Shown here piece after piece: positions 43,122-52,312 of a stretch of 64,000 nt of DNA. Below the pieces are notes generated by a model, which was not told the origin of the DNA, made no database searches, and was given only the letters and a program-made list of their open reading frames with translations. The DNA lies in NCBI RefSeq assembly GCF_024213665.1, contig NZ_JANAVP010000025.1, forward strand, positions 1-64,000, written 5' to 3'. A program made the translations under genes and the position numbers. Source of the stretch: Streptomyces sp. A3M-1-3. Its GTDB lineage: Bacteria > Actinomycetota > Actinomycetes > Streptomycetales > Streptomycetaceae. Each line of letters begins with the position of its first letter. The stretch's first letter is position 1.

Positions 43122-44906
43122 GTGACCCAACGCATCGAGGACTACGCCCTGATCGGCGATCTCCAGACCGCCGCCCTGGTCGGCCGGGACGGTTCCGTCG
43201 ACTGGCTGTGCCTGCCCCGGTTCGACTCGGCCGCCTGCTTCGCCGCGCTGCTCGGCGACCAGGAGAACGGCCACTGGCGGATCGCACCGGAGGGTGCGGG
43301 CAACTGCACCCGTCGCGGGTACGCCGACGACTCACTCGTCCTGGAGTCGATCTGGGAGACCGAGCACGGCGCCGTCAAGGTCAGCGACCTCATGCCGCAG
43401 CGCGACGTCGCACCCGACGTGGTCCGGATCATCGAGGGACTCTCCGGAGAGGTCGCCATGCGCAGCACGCTCCGGCTGCGCTTCGACTACGGCAGCATCG
43501 TGCCGTGGATGCGCCGCTCCGACGGGCACCGGGTGGCGATCGCCGGACCCGACTCCGTATGGCTGCGCAGCGAGCCGGCCGTGAAGACCTGGGGCAAGCG
43601 GAACGCCACCTACTCCACGTTCACCGTCGCCGAGGGCGAGCGGGTCGCGTTCGTCCTGACCTGGCACCCCTCTCACGAGCCGCGCCCTGCCCTGGTCGAC
43701 CCCTTCGAGGCGCTGCAGCACAGCCTGGAGGACTGGCAGGAGTGGTCCGGGCGATGCCGGTACCAGGGTCCGTACCGCGAAGCCGTCCTCCGCTCGCTGA
43801 TCACCCTCAAGGCCCTGACGTACGCCCCCACCGGCGGCATCGTCGCCGCCCCCACCACCTCGCTGCCCGAGGAGATCGGCGGCGTACGCAACTGGGACTA
43901 CCGGTACTGCTGGCTGCGCGACGCCACCCTCACCCTCGGCTCTCTGCTCTCCGCCGGCTATCTCGACGAGGCCGCGGCCTGGCGGGACTGGCTGCTGCGC
44001 GCGGTCGCCGGCGACCCCGCCGACCTGCAGATCATGTACGGGCTCGCGGGCGAACGGCGGCTGCCGGAGACGGAGCTGCCCTGGCTGCGCGGGTACGAGT
44101 CGTCCGCCCCCGTACGGATCGGCAACGCCGCCGTCAACCAGCTCCAGCTCGACGTGTACGGGGAGGTCATCGACTCCCTTCATCTGGCGCGCTGTGCGGG
44201 CCTGGTGGCGGAGAAGAATGCCTGGCACCTGCAAGTCAGCCTGCTCGGCTTCCTGGAGAACAGCTGGCGCGAGCCGGACGAGGGACTGTGGGAAGTACGA
44301 GGCCCGCGCCGCCACTTCGTGCACTCCAAGGTGATGGCGTGGGTGGCGGCGGACCGCGCGGTACGCACCCTGGAGGCCGAGCCGAGCCTCAGCGGCAGCC
44401 TCGGGCGGTGGCGCGCGATGCGGGACGAGGTCCACCGGGAGGTGTGCGAGAAGGGCTACGACCCGGTCCGCAACACCTTTACGCAGTTCTACGGCTCCGA
44501 GGAACTGGACGCGGCGACCCTCCTCATCCCCCGGGTCGGGTTCCTGCCGCCGGACGATCCGCGGGTCATCGGGACCATCGACGCGGTGCGCGACGAACTC
44601 GGCCACGGCGGCCTCGTCCGCCGCTACAGCACGGAGGGCAGGCCGGTTGACGGGCTGCCGGGTGACGAGGGCACCTTTCTGGCCTGCTCGTTCTGGCTGG
44701 CCGACGCGCTGCGCATGACCGGCCGGGTGAAGGAGGCCCGCGAGGTGTTCGAGCGGCTGCTGTCGCTGCGCAACGATGTCGGGCTGCTGGCCGAGGAGTA
44801 CGACCCGCTCTCGGGGCGGCAGCTCGGAAACTACCCGCAAGCCTTCAGCCACATCGGTCTGGTGGGGACCGCCCTCGCTCTCGACCGGGAGGAGACGGCA
44901 GGATAG
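43122..44906 (+). CDS. Glycoside hydrolase family 15 protein (glucoamylase/trehalase-like)
   Basis: A 594-residue cytoplasmic enzyme. GH15 landmarks are RIEDYALIGDLQTAALVGRD followed by GSVDWLCLPRFDS, YAPTGGIVAAPTTSLPEEIG, RNWDYRYCWLRDATLTL, and the C-terminal LAEEYDPLSGRQLGNYPQAF with a catalytic Glu. Actinobacterial members include trehalases (mycobacterial Rv2402 type) as well as glucodextranases, so trehalose is a plausible substrate. The start is GTG 43122. No signal peptide is present. An SDR gene starts 4 bases after the stop. Confidence 0.92.
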   Translation: MTQRIEDYALIGDLQTAALVGRDGSVDWLCLPRFDSAACFAALLGDQENGHWRIAPEGAGNCTRRGYADDSLVLESIWETEHGAVKVSDLMPQRDVAPDVVRIIEGLSGEVAMRSTLRLRFDYGSIVPWMRRSDGHRVAIAGPDSVWLRSEPAVKTWGKRNATYSTFTVAEGERVAFVLTWHPSHEPRPALVDPFEALQHSLEDWQEWSGRCRYQGPYREAVLRSLITLKALTYAPTGGIVAAPTTSLPEEIGGVRNWDYRYCWLRDATLTLGSLLSAGYLDEAAAWRDWLLRAVAGDPADLQIMYGLAGERRLPETELPWLRGYESSAPVRIGNAAVNQLQLDVYGEVIDSLHLARCAGLVAEKNAWHLQVSLLGFLENSWREPDEGLWEVRGPRRHFVHSKVMAWVAADRAVRTLEAEPSLSGSLGRWRAMRDEVHREVCEKGYDPVRNTFTQFYGSEELDAATLLIPRVGFLPPDDPRVIGTIDAVRDELGHGGLVRRYSTEGRPVDGLPGDEGTFLACSFWLADALRMTGRVKEAREVFERLLSLRNDVGLLAEEYDPLSGRQLGNYPQAFSHIGLVGTALALDREETAG

Positions 44907-44910
44907 GGCC

Positions 44911-45666
44911 ATGGATCTTGGACTGAGGGACCGCGTCTACGTCGTCACCGGAGCCACCCGCGGGCTGGGCCACGCCTCGGCGACCGCGCTCGCCGCCGAG
45001 GGCGCGAAGGTGATCATCACCGGCCGGGACGAGAAGGGCGCCGCGGAGGCCGCCGCCGGGCTCGGCCCGGGCGCGCTGGGCGTGGCCGCCGACAACGCCG
45101 ACCCGGCGATCGCGCAACGGCTGATCAGCACCGCGCGCGAGCGGTTCGGCCGCTTCGACGGCATCCTCATCAGCGTCGGCGGCCCGGCGCCCGGCTTCGC
45201 CGCCGACAACACGGACGAGCAGTGGCAGGCGGCGTTCGAGTCGGTGTTCCTGGGCGCGGTACGGCTGGCCCGCGCGGCCGCGGCGGAGCTGGGCGAGGGC
45301 GGGGTCATCGGCTTCGTACTCTCCGGCTCCGTCCACGAGCCCATCCCGGGCCTGACCATCTCGAACGGCCTGCGCCCGGGTCTCGCCGGCTTCGCGAAGT
45401 CGCTCGCGGACGAGCTGGGCCCGCGCGGCGTCCGGGTGATCGGTCTGCTGCCGGCCCGGATCGACACGGACCGGGTCCGGGAACTCGACGCGCTGTCGGG
45501 CGACGCGGAGTCGGCCCGGGCGGCGAACGAGTCCCGCATCCCGCTGCGCCGGTACGGAACCCCGGAGGAGTTCGGCAGGACGGCGGCGTTCCTGCTCTCG
45601 CCGGCGGCGTCCTACCTGACGGGAGTCATGCTCCCGGTGGACGGCGGCGCCCGCCACGGCTTCTGA
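44911..45666 (+). CDS. SDR family oxidoreductase lacking the canonical Tyr-Lys pair
   Basis: A 251-residue FabG-like SDR. The cofactor motif VTGATRGLGHASATAL is intact, as are the C-terminal substrate loop LLPARIDTDRVREL and TGVMLPVDGGARHGF. The usual YxxxK is replaced: the equivalent stretch reads LTISNGLRPGLAGFAKSLAD, and the catalytic Ser lies in VLSGSVHEP. This matches the beta-ketoacyl-reductase-like SDR subgroup (cd05344) that departs from the catalytic tetrad. It starts 4 bases after the GH15 gene and is likely co-transcribed. Confidence 0.87.
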   Translation: MDLGLRDRVYVVTGATRGLGHASATALAAEGAKVIITGRDEKGAAEAAAGLGPGALGVAADNADPAIAQRLISTARERFGRFDGILISVGGPAPGFAADNTDEQWQAAFESVFLGAVRLARAAAAELGEGGVIGFVLSGSVHEPIPGLTISNGLRPGLAGFAKSLADELGPRGVRVIGLLPARIDTDRVRELDALSGDAESARAANESRIPLRRYGTPEEFGRTAAFLLSPAASYLTGVMLPVDGGARHGF

Positions 45667-46045
45667 CCCCGCGTCGGCCCTCGTAGGCCACCGCCCGCGG
45701 CCCTGGATCAGTCGTCCGCCAGGCGTGCCCCGAACGCCGCACGCCCACCTTCGACGCCGAAGAAACGCAGCCCCAGGGCCTGCGGCCGGGAGCAGGCACG
45801 CAGGCGCGCGTGCCGACGAGACCCACTTGGCCCGGCCCCGGCATCGCGGAGCAGAGTCGGGCACACCGGCGGGCGTACCGGCGAGACGTAGGTGGCCCAG
45901 CCCCGGGCCTTGCCGAGCTGGAGCGGGCTTCCCGCCGGGGCGGGCAGGGACGCGAGTACGCCCGCGGGTGTACGGCGAGGCAGGCATTGCCGGACGGCGG
46001 CCGGTGGGATGCGGACCTCTCCTCGGCCGGGACGGCCGAACGCCG
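45667..46045. other. Gene-free gap (379 bases)
   Basis: The open frames here are Arg/Pro/Gly-rich on both strands with irregular third-position composition. I see no family signature, strong hairpin or regulatory RNA. It separates the plus-strand GH15/SDR pair from the minus-strand Asp23/AmaP cluster, whose last gene ends at 46046. Confidence 0.55.
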
Positions 46046-46624
46046 TCAGGACACGCGTTCCGCTCGGTGTTTTACCGCCCTCAGGCGGACCTCCGACGGC
46101 AGGGCCGCCAGGCCCGCCGAGTCCCGGGCGTGGGCCAGTGCCTCGTCCGTGAGGCTCGACAGGGTCTCCGCCGGGGCCGCGTGGGGCTCGAGCAGGAGGT
46201 TCACCCGGGTCGTGGGCGCGTTCCGGCGGCCCTGCAGATGGACGTGGGCGCGCGACACCCCGTCCATCGCCTCCGCCTCGCTCGCCACTACGCCCTCCAG
46301 TGCCCGTCCCCGCAGCAGGGCCGCCTCCCCGTCGCCGCTGTCGACCAGCACCTCGGCCAGCCGCGACCGCCGGAACTGGGCCAGCAGCCACCACAGGGCA
46401 AGCAGTACGCAGACGGCCAGGGCCGCCAGGACCACGGGCCACCACCAGCCTTCGTCGCGCCACCGGTTCCGGTCCGCGCGGCTCAGCAGTACGTCGTCGC
46501 GCCCGTCGAACGGCCACCAGGACGGCACACCGAGGCCGAACCCGGCGGCCAGCACCGCGCCGCCGACCGCGATCAGTACCAGTCCCACCAGCCCGAGCAG
46601 CACCCGGTTGACCGTACTCAGCAC
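46046..46624 (-). CDS. amaP: Alkaline shock response membrane anchor protein AmaP
   Basis: A 192-residue protein with two N-terminal transmembrane helices (VNRVLLGLVGLVLIAVGGAV and PVVLAALAVCVLLALWWLLA) and a cytoplasmic Asp23-like partner domain (about 100-190). It resembles staphylococcal AmaP, which tethers Asp23 to the membrane. It is the last gene of a minus-strand cluster with two Asp23/Gls24 genes. GTG 46624 is used; it lies 7 bases after the preceding stop. Confidence 0.87.
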   Translation of the reverse strand: MLSTVNRVLLGLVGLVLIAVGGAVLAAGFGLGVPSWWPFDGRDDVLLSRADRNRWRDEGWWWPVVLAALAVCVLLALWWLLAQFRRSRLAEVLVDSGDGEAALLRGRALEGVVASEAEAMDGVSRAHVHLQGRRNAPTTRVNLLLEPHAAPAETLSSLTDEALAHARDSAGLAALPSEVRLRAVKHRAERVS

Positions 46625-46631
46625 CGCCGCA

Positions 46632-47264
46632 TCACCTCTTCTTCGCCGGCCGGCCGACATGGACGGACAGCCCCGGGGGGTGGGCGAGCCCGAGTTCCCT
46701 GATGCCGGCGGCCAGTACCGTGTCCAGATCGGCGCGTACGTCGTCGAGTTCACGGAAGTGGGACACGGCACGGACCGCTGCCTTCGAGCGCCGCACCCGT
46801 ACCCGTACCGCCTGGACGCCGGACACCTCCATCGCCCGGTCGCGCAGCACCATTGCTGCCGCGTCCCGGTCCAGCCCGGCCCGTACGTCGGCGTTGCGGC
46901 GCCGCATCGGGAGGATGCGGCGCAGCCCCGCAGTGACCGCCAGCACCAGCAGCCACACCCCGAGCGCGACGGCCGCCGCCGCGCCCGCCAGCACCCAGAC
47001 GTCGTCCAACGGGCGCTCCGCGAGCTCCTGGGCGAGGACCCGGCGCCACCGCATCGCGGGGCGGTCGGCCCGTACCGCCGCGAGGTCGTAGAGCAGCAGG
47101 CCCGCGGCGCCCAGCGCCACCAGAGCGGTCAGCCCGGCCGGTAGCCTGCGCCCCGACCAGAACCGGCCCGCCTTGTCGGCATCCCCGGCCTCGGCCGGAG
47201 CCGGCACCGGGTCGTACGCCGCGGCGGAGGCCGACTGATCCAGCTCCGGCGATCGAGCACTCAT
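46632..47264 (-). CDS. DUF6286 domain-containing membrane protein of the Asp23 cluster
   Basis: A 210-residue protein with two hydrophobic segments (LPAGLTALVALGAAGLLLYD and VWVLAGAAAAVALGVWLLVL) and a C-terminal domain with DRDAAAMVLRDRAMEVSGVQ, AVRVRVRRSKAAVRAVSHFR and GLSVHVGRPAKKR. This layout matches DUF6286 proteins that accompany Asp23 genes in streptomycetes. Its ATG overlaps the stop of the upstream Asp23 gene by 4 bases. The function is presumably in the envelope-stress complex. Confidence 0.82.
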   Translation of the reverse strand: MSARSPELDQSASAAAYDPVPAPAEAGDADKAGRFWSGRRLPAGLTALVALGAAGLLLYDLAAVRADRPAMRWRRVLAQELAERPLDDVWVLAGAAAAVALGVWLLVLAVTAGLRRILPMRRRNADVRAGLDRDAAAMVLRDRAMEVSGVQAVRVRVRRSKAAVRAVSHFRELDDVRADLDTVLAAGIRELGLAHPPGLSVHVGRPAKKR

Positions 47265-47620
47265 CGGATCCTCCCCTTGGCCGCGCCCCGTGAGTGCACC
47301 GAGTGCAGCCGTTCTACCTGGACGGCCACTTCGGGCACCTCCATTCCCGCCAACGCATTTACCCGCTGGGAGACTTGGCGACGCACCGAGGCGCACTGGC
47401 CGCCGATGTCGGACGGGTAGTCGAGATCGAGACTGATCCGCACCCGGGCGATGTCGTGGTGCACGGTGACGGACGCATGCGGCCGGCTGCCCTCCGCCGG
47501 AACGGCCTCCAACGCCTCCCGCGCCGCCTGCGCGGCGATCTTGGCGACGACCCGGTCGGCGATCCGGGTGGCCCCGCGTTCAGCCGCCTCGACCGGCCCC
47601 GAGGATGTCACGCGGGTCAC
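47261..47620 (-). CDS. Asp23/Gls24 family envelope stress response protein (second copy)
   Basis: A 119-residue Asp23-fold protein. The core includes TRIADRVVAKIAAQAAREAL and VTVHHDIARVRISLDLDYPS, then SVRRQVSQRVNALAGMEVPE. Asp23 polymerises at the membrane and lowers envelope stress in staphylococci. The GTG start at 47620 overlaps the stop of the upstream small membrane gene (GTGA), and its own stop overlaps the next ATG. This coupling implies one tightly balanced operon. Confidence 0.88.
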   Translation of the reverse strand: MTRVTSSGPVEAAERGATRIADRVVAKIAAQAAREALEAVPAEGSRPHASVTVHHDIARVRISLDLDYPSDIGGQCASVRRQVSQRVNALAGMEVPEVAVQVERLHSVHSRGAAKGRIR

Positions 47621-47808
47621 CGCCGCCGGTCGTCACGCTCGCGGGGGCGAAAGAAGTCGCCGGGTTCCAGGTCCCCGTCCAGGAACCTGCCCACGACAAA
47701 GCCGACGGCTCCGAGCGCCGCCACCAGCAGAAAGGCCCCGAAGCCGCCGAAGTATCCGGCGAACCCGAGCGCCATGCCGGCCACCAGGCCGACCACCGCC
47801 ATGCTCAT
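47617..47808 (-). CDS. Small two-helix membrane protein of the Asp23 operon
   Basis: A 63-residue protein: two Gly/Ala-rich helices (MAVVGLVAGMALGFAGYFGG and FLLVAALGAVGFVVGRFLDG) and a charged tail (DFFRPRERDDRRR). It resembles the DUF2273-like small integral membrane proteins found between asp23 and amaP genes. ATG 47808 with GAGGAG upstream is preferred over ATG 47802. Its stop overlaps the next gene. Confidence 0.8.
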   Translation of the reverse strand: MSMAVVGLVAGMALGFAGYFGGFGAFLLVAALGAVGFVVGRFLDGDLEPGDFFRPRERDDRRR

Positions 47809-47851
47809 GCTGAGCTCCTCTACGGATCTAGCGATCCAGCGATCCACCGTC

Positions 47852-48313
47852 CTACTGCAGCCGTGTTTCCGGCTCTTCCTCTTCCTCGTCCGGCAGCTTC
47901 ACATCGCTGACCGCGATGTTGACCTCGACGACCTCGAGTTCCGTCATGCGCTCGACCGCCGAGATGACGTTCTCACGTACCGCACGGGCGACATCCGCGA
48001 TCGCCACGCCGTAGTCGACGACGATTTCGATGTCGAGCGCCGTCTGCACCTCGCCGACTTCGGCCTTCACCCCTCGGGAGACCGACTTGGCCCCGCCGGG
48101 CACCCGGTCGCGTACCGCGCCGAACGTACGGGAGATGCCGCTGCCCATCGCATGGACCCCGAGGACCTCCCGGGCTGCGAGGCCGGCGATCTTCTCCACC
48201 ACGCCGTCGGCGATGGTGGTACGGCCGCGGCTCGCCGGATCTCCGCCGCCCCTTCGGGTAGTGCCGGTGCCGGCCTTCTTGATCTCCCCGCCGGACTGTC
48301 CGCTTTCCGTCAT
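47852..48313 (-). CDS. Asp23/Gls24 family envelope stress response protein (first copy)
   Basis: A 153-residue Asp23-family protein, first in the minus-strand cluster. Conserved features are GRTTIADGVVEKIAGLAARE, VLGVHAMGSGISRTFG, and the core VQTALDIEIVVDYGVAIADV plus RAVRENVISAVERMTELEVV. An acidic tail (DEEEEEPETRLQ) follows. It likely forms the main stress-response polymer anchored by AmaP. ATG 48313 begins the protein, and the promoter lies in the short divergent gap with the plus-strand gene at 48407. Confidence 0.92.
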   Translation of the reverse strand: MTESGQSGGEIKKAGTGTTRRGGGDPASRGRTTIADGVVEKIAGLAAREVLGVHAMGSGISRTFGAVRDRVPGGAKSVSRGVKAEVGEVQTALDIEIVVDYGVAIADVARAVRENVISAVERMTELEVVEVNIAVSDVKLPDEEEEEPETRLQ

Positions 48314-48406
48314 CGCTATTCGTCCCTTCCAAGCACGAATGGGCTCCATTGCCCACGTTAATCGCGCGTGCCCGCCAGCGCGCCGGGGATACGGCAAGCT
48401 GGAGCA

Positions 48407-49075
48407 ATGACGGCCGACCGATGGGCAAGGGCAGTGCGGGAGCGTCTCGGCCTGGGCAGGCTGCTGCCCCTGGGTGAGGCGGCGGACGGTGCCTGGCTGG
48501 CGGAACGGGCGGCGGGCGCCGTACTGCGGCGGGCCGCCGCCTCGGTAGCGGCGGTCGGACCGGTCACCCTGCGCATCGCCCTGGCCGATCCGGACCGGGC
48601 GGGTGAGCCCGCGGTGCCGGCCCCGCCCGGCGCGCTCCCGCCCGGTCCGCTGCGGATCGAGGCGGCGCTCGCGGCCACGGCGGACGCGCCGTTGCCGGTC
48701 ACGGCAGCCGCCCTGCGCGCGGCGCTGTTCACGGCGGCGCGGGAGGCCCTGGGGCTGGTGGTGACGGAGGTGGACCTGCGGGTGACGGCGCTGCTGGATC
48801 AGGCACCGGCAGCCGTGCCGCCGCCGGAGGAGCAGGCTGCCGGCCTTCCGCCGGCAGGAGCCGTCGCGACGGCGGCGGCACAGGTCCCTGGCGTGGTCGC
48901 CCTGACCGGCGTACTGGGCGCTCCCGTCCATGACGAGGGCGGGCACATCCGCATCGAGCTGGCGACGGCCCGGGAGCACCGCGCGCTGGACGTGGCGAGG
49001 GCGGTCCGCACAGCGGTGACGGCCGACCGGCAGGACCGGCCGACCGTCACGGTCGTCATCACGGCGGTGGTGTGA
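48407..49075 (+). CDS. Nucleopolyhedrovirus P10 family-like hypothetical protein
   Basis: A 222-residue Ala/Leu-rich protein beside the Asp23 cluster. Its C-terminal half (VATAAAQVPGVVALTGVLGA and HIRIELATAREHRALDVARA, ending TVTVVITAVV) echoes the Asp23-type alpha/beta domain. Databases name such streptomycete proteins after nucleopolyhedrovirus P10; the name is not informative. It diverges from the first asp23 gene. ATG 48407 has GGAG upstream. Confidence 0.7.
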   Translation: MTADRWARAVRERLGLGRLLPLGEAADGAWLAERAAGAVLRRAAASVAAVGPVTLRIALADPDRAGEPAVPAPPGALPPGPLRIEAALAATADAPLPVTAAALRAALFTAAREALGLVVTEVDLRVTALLDQAPAAVPPPEEQAAGLPPAGAVATAAAQVPGVVALTGVLGAPVHDEGGHIRIELATAREHRALDVARAVRTAVTADRQDRPTVTVVITAVV

Positions 49076-49141
49076 CGGCGGTGGTGTAACGCGTTGCTGT
49101 AGGGCGTTGATGCAGAGCGGTGGTGCGGCGTCGCGAGCCGT

Positions 49142-49939
49142 TCAGTCCGCGATGCCGGCGAGGTCGCGGAGGCGGCGGGCCTGCGCGGCGCGCTCCGCGA
49201 TGCGCTGGTCCTCGTACGTACGGCCGGACGCTCCGCGCAGCAGCGCCTTCGTCTCGACGACCGCGTCACGCGGCGCGGCCAGCAGCGCCGACGTCAGGTC
49301 CTGCACCGCGCCGTCGAGTTCGGTAACGGGGACGACCAGGTTGGCGAGGCCGATCCGCTCGGCCTCCGCCGCGTGGACGAAGCGGCCGGTGGCGCAGATC
49401 TCCAGGGCGCAGGCGTACCCCACCAGGGACAGCAGGGGGTGCGTCCCGGTGAGGTCGGGGACCAGGCCGAGGCTGGTCTCACGCATGGCGAACTGCACGT
49501 CCTCGGCGACGACCCGCAGGTCGCAGGCGAGGGCGAGCTGGAAGCCCGCGCCGATGGCGTGCCCTTGTACGGCGGCGATGGTGATGAGGTCGTTGCGCCG
49601 CCACCAGGTGAACGCCTCCTGGTACTCGGCGATGACCGCGTCGAGTTCAGCGTCGGCGCCGCGCGCCAGGTCGAGGAACGACGGCTCGCCGTCGAAGCCC
49701 TCGGGCGTGAACGCCTGCCGGTCGAGTCCGGCGGAGAAGGACTGGCCTTCTCCGCGCAGCACGACCACCCGGACGCTGCCCGGCAACGCCCGCCCGGCTT
49801 CCGCCAACGCCCGCCAGAGAGCGGGGGACTGGGCGTTGCGCTTGGCCGGGTTGGTCAGGGTCACCGTGGCGACGGAGTCGTCGACGGTGAGCTGTACGCC
49901 ATCCTTGTCGAGGACGAGGACGTGGTCGGGCGAAGCCAT
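49142..49939 (-). CDS. Enoyl-CoA hydratase/isomerase family protein
   Basis: A 265-residue crotonase-fold enzyme. Oxyanion-hole segments are RGEGQSFSAGLDRQAF and AAVQGHAIGAGFQLALACDL. The catalytic region MRETSLGLVPDLTGTHPLLS keeps the acidic Asp at the second Glu position and lacks one canonical Glu. It may be a hydratase, isomerase or hydrolase, and the substrate is not predictable. ATG 49939 starts the protein. No fatty-acid oxidation genes adjoin it. Confidence 0.9.
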   Translation of the reverse strand: MASPDHVLVLDKDGVQLTVDDSVATVTLTNPAKRNAQSPALWRALAEAGRALPGSVRVVVLRGEGQSFSAGLDRQAFTPEGFDGEPSFLDLARGADAELDAVIAEYQEAFTWWRRNDLITIAAVQGHAIGAGFQLALACDLRVVAEDVQFAMRETSLGLVPDLTGTHPLLSLVGYACALEICATGRFVHAAEAERIGLANLVVPVTELDGAVQDLTSALLAAPRDAVVETKALLRGASGRTYEDQRIAERAAQARRLRDLAGIAD

Positions 49940-49991
49940 GTGCGCCTCCGGTTCAGAGCAGTCAGCTACTCAAGCTACTCAACAGTAACCA

Positions 49992-50017
49992 CCCGGTCGA
50001 CCTCACGACCGACCGGG
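49992..50017 (-). terminator. Hairpin downstream of gbn
   Basis: An 8-bp perfect inverted repeat (CCCGGTCG / CGACCGGG) with a 10-base loop lies 40-65 bases after the gbn stop on the minus strand. It is the best terminator candidate in this gap. Confidence 0.6.
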
Positions 50018-50056
50018 GGCCACCGAACCGGTGGAACGACGGAAGACGACCTGGGG

Positions 50057-50278
50057 TCAGGCCGTGACTGTCTTCTTGCCGCGTGTCGCACCGCCGCGTC
50101 CCCGCAGCGCGACTCCGGACTCACTGAGCATCCGGTGGACGAAGCCATACGAGCGGCCGGTTTCCTCGGCCAGTGCCCGGATACTTGCCCCGGAGTCGTA
50201 CTTCTTCTTCAGGTCTGCCGCGAGCTTGTCGCGCGCGGCGCCGGTCACCCGGCTGCCCTTCTTCAGAGTCTCGGCCAC
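50057..50278 (-). CDS. gbn: Gbn-like GATC-binding nucleoid-associated protein
   Basis: A 73-residue basic DNA-binding protein. The helix-turn-helix is KKKYDSGASIRALAEETGRS followed by YGFVHRMLSESG, with a Lys/Arg/Gly-rich tail (GRGGATRGKK). It matches my recollection of S. coelicolor SCO1839 (Gbn), a small nucleoid-associated protein that binds sites with a GATC core and affects development. GTG 50278 is preferred because GAGGAGG lies 5 bases upstream; an in-frame ATG 50317 would add 13 residues. Confidence 0.9.
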   Translation of the reverse strand: MAETLKKGSRVTGAARDKLAADLKKKYDSGASIRALAEETGRSYGFVHRMLSESGVALRGRGGATRGKKTVTA

Positions 50279-50449
50279 CCGTGCCTCCTCATGGGAAGTG
50301 CGCTCTGGACTTCTCATGATCACCCCTCCCGGGCTTCCTGGCCACCCATTCGGCAAGGTCCGTCCCACAAGGTTTGCCGGAGGGCGACCGGCCCTCACGA
50401 GCGGAACCATCCATTCCGCCCAGGTCCGACACCGCTGGAGGTCGGGTTC

Positions 50450-50572
50450 ATGAACGAATCGGCTGGTCAGCCCGGCAAAACGATCAGCCGGGCGGCCCGG
50501 GCCGCCCGGCCACCGCCTACGCCGGAATCGGTGTATGCCACACCGTGGTACGAGACACACTCACTCAGATGA
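50450..50572 (+). CDS. 40-residue candidate small ORF upstream of gbn
   Basis: ATG 50450 has a good GGAGG site 8 bases upstream. The frame runs MNESAGQPGKTISRAARAAR, then PPPTPESVYATPWYETHSLR to a TGA stop. The middle Arg/Ala codons form a perfect 24-bp palindrome (50487-50510). It lies in the 375-base gap between gbn and the ABC-F gene, on the opposite strand to both. I recognise no homologue; the ribosome site is the only positive evidence. Confidence 0.4.
   Translation: MNESAGQPGKTISRAARAARPPPTPESVYATPWYETHSLR
50487..50510. repeat. Perfect 24-bp palindrome
   Basis: GCCGGGCGGCCC and GGGCCGCCCGGC abut with no loop. On minus-strand transcripts from the ABC-F gene it could act as a terminator; on the plus strand it lies inside the small ORF. 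Confidence 0.8.
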
Positions 50573-50653
50573 AGGATCACGCATAAGCCGAATGATCCAG
50601 CGGGATATGGATCAGGGCGGAACAGGGGGAGCAGGGACCGGGGGCGAAGAGCC

Positions 50654-52252
<1,599 letters not shown>

Positions 52253-52312
52253 GGAAATACTCCAGGGCGGTATGGGCGGCGGAAGGGAGCGGGCGGAGAT
52301 TCTTCGACGCCG

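Noticed and set aside
45667-46045. Candidate gene in the gap between the SDR gene and AmaP.
   Set aside because: Frames on both strands are arginine/proline-rich with irregular third-position composition, no ribosome site with a plausible start, and no motif.
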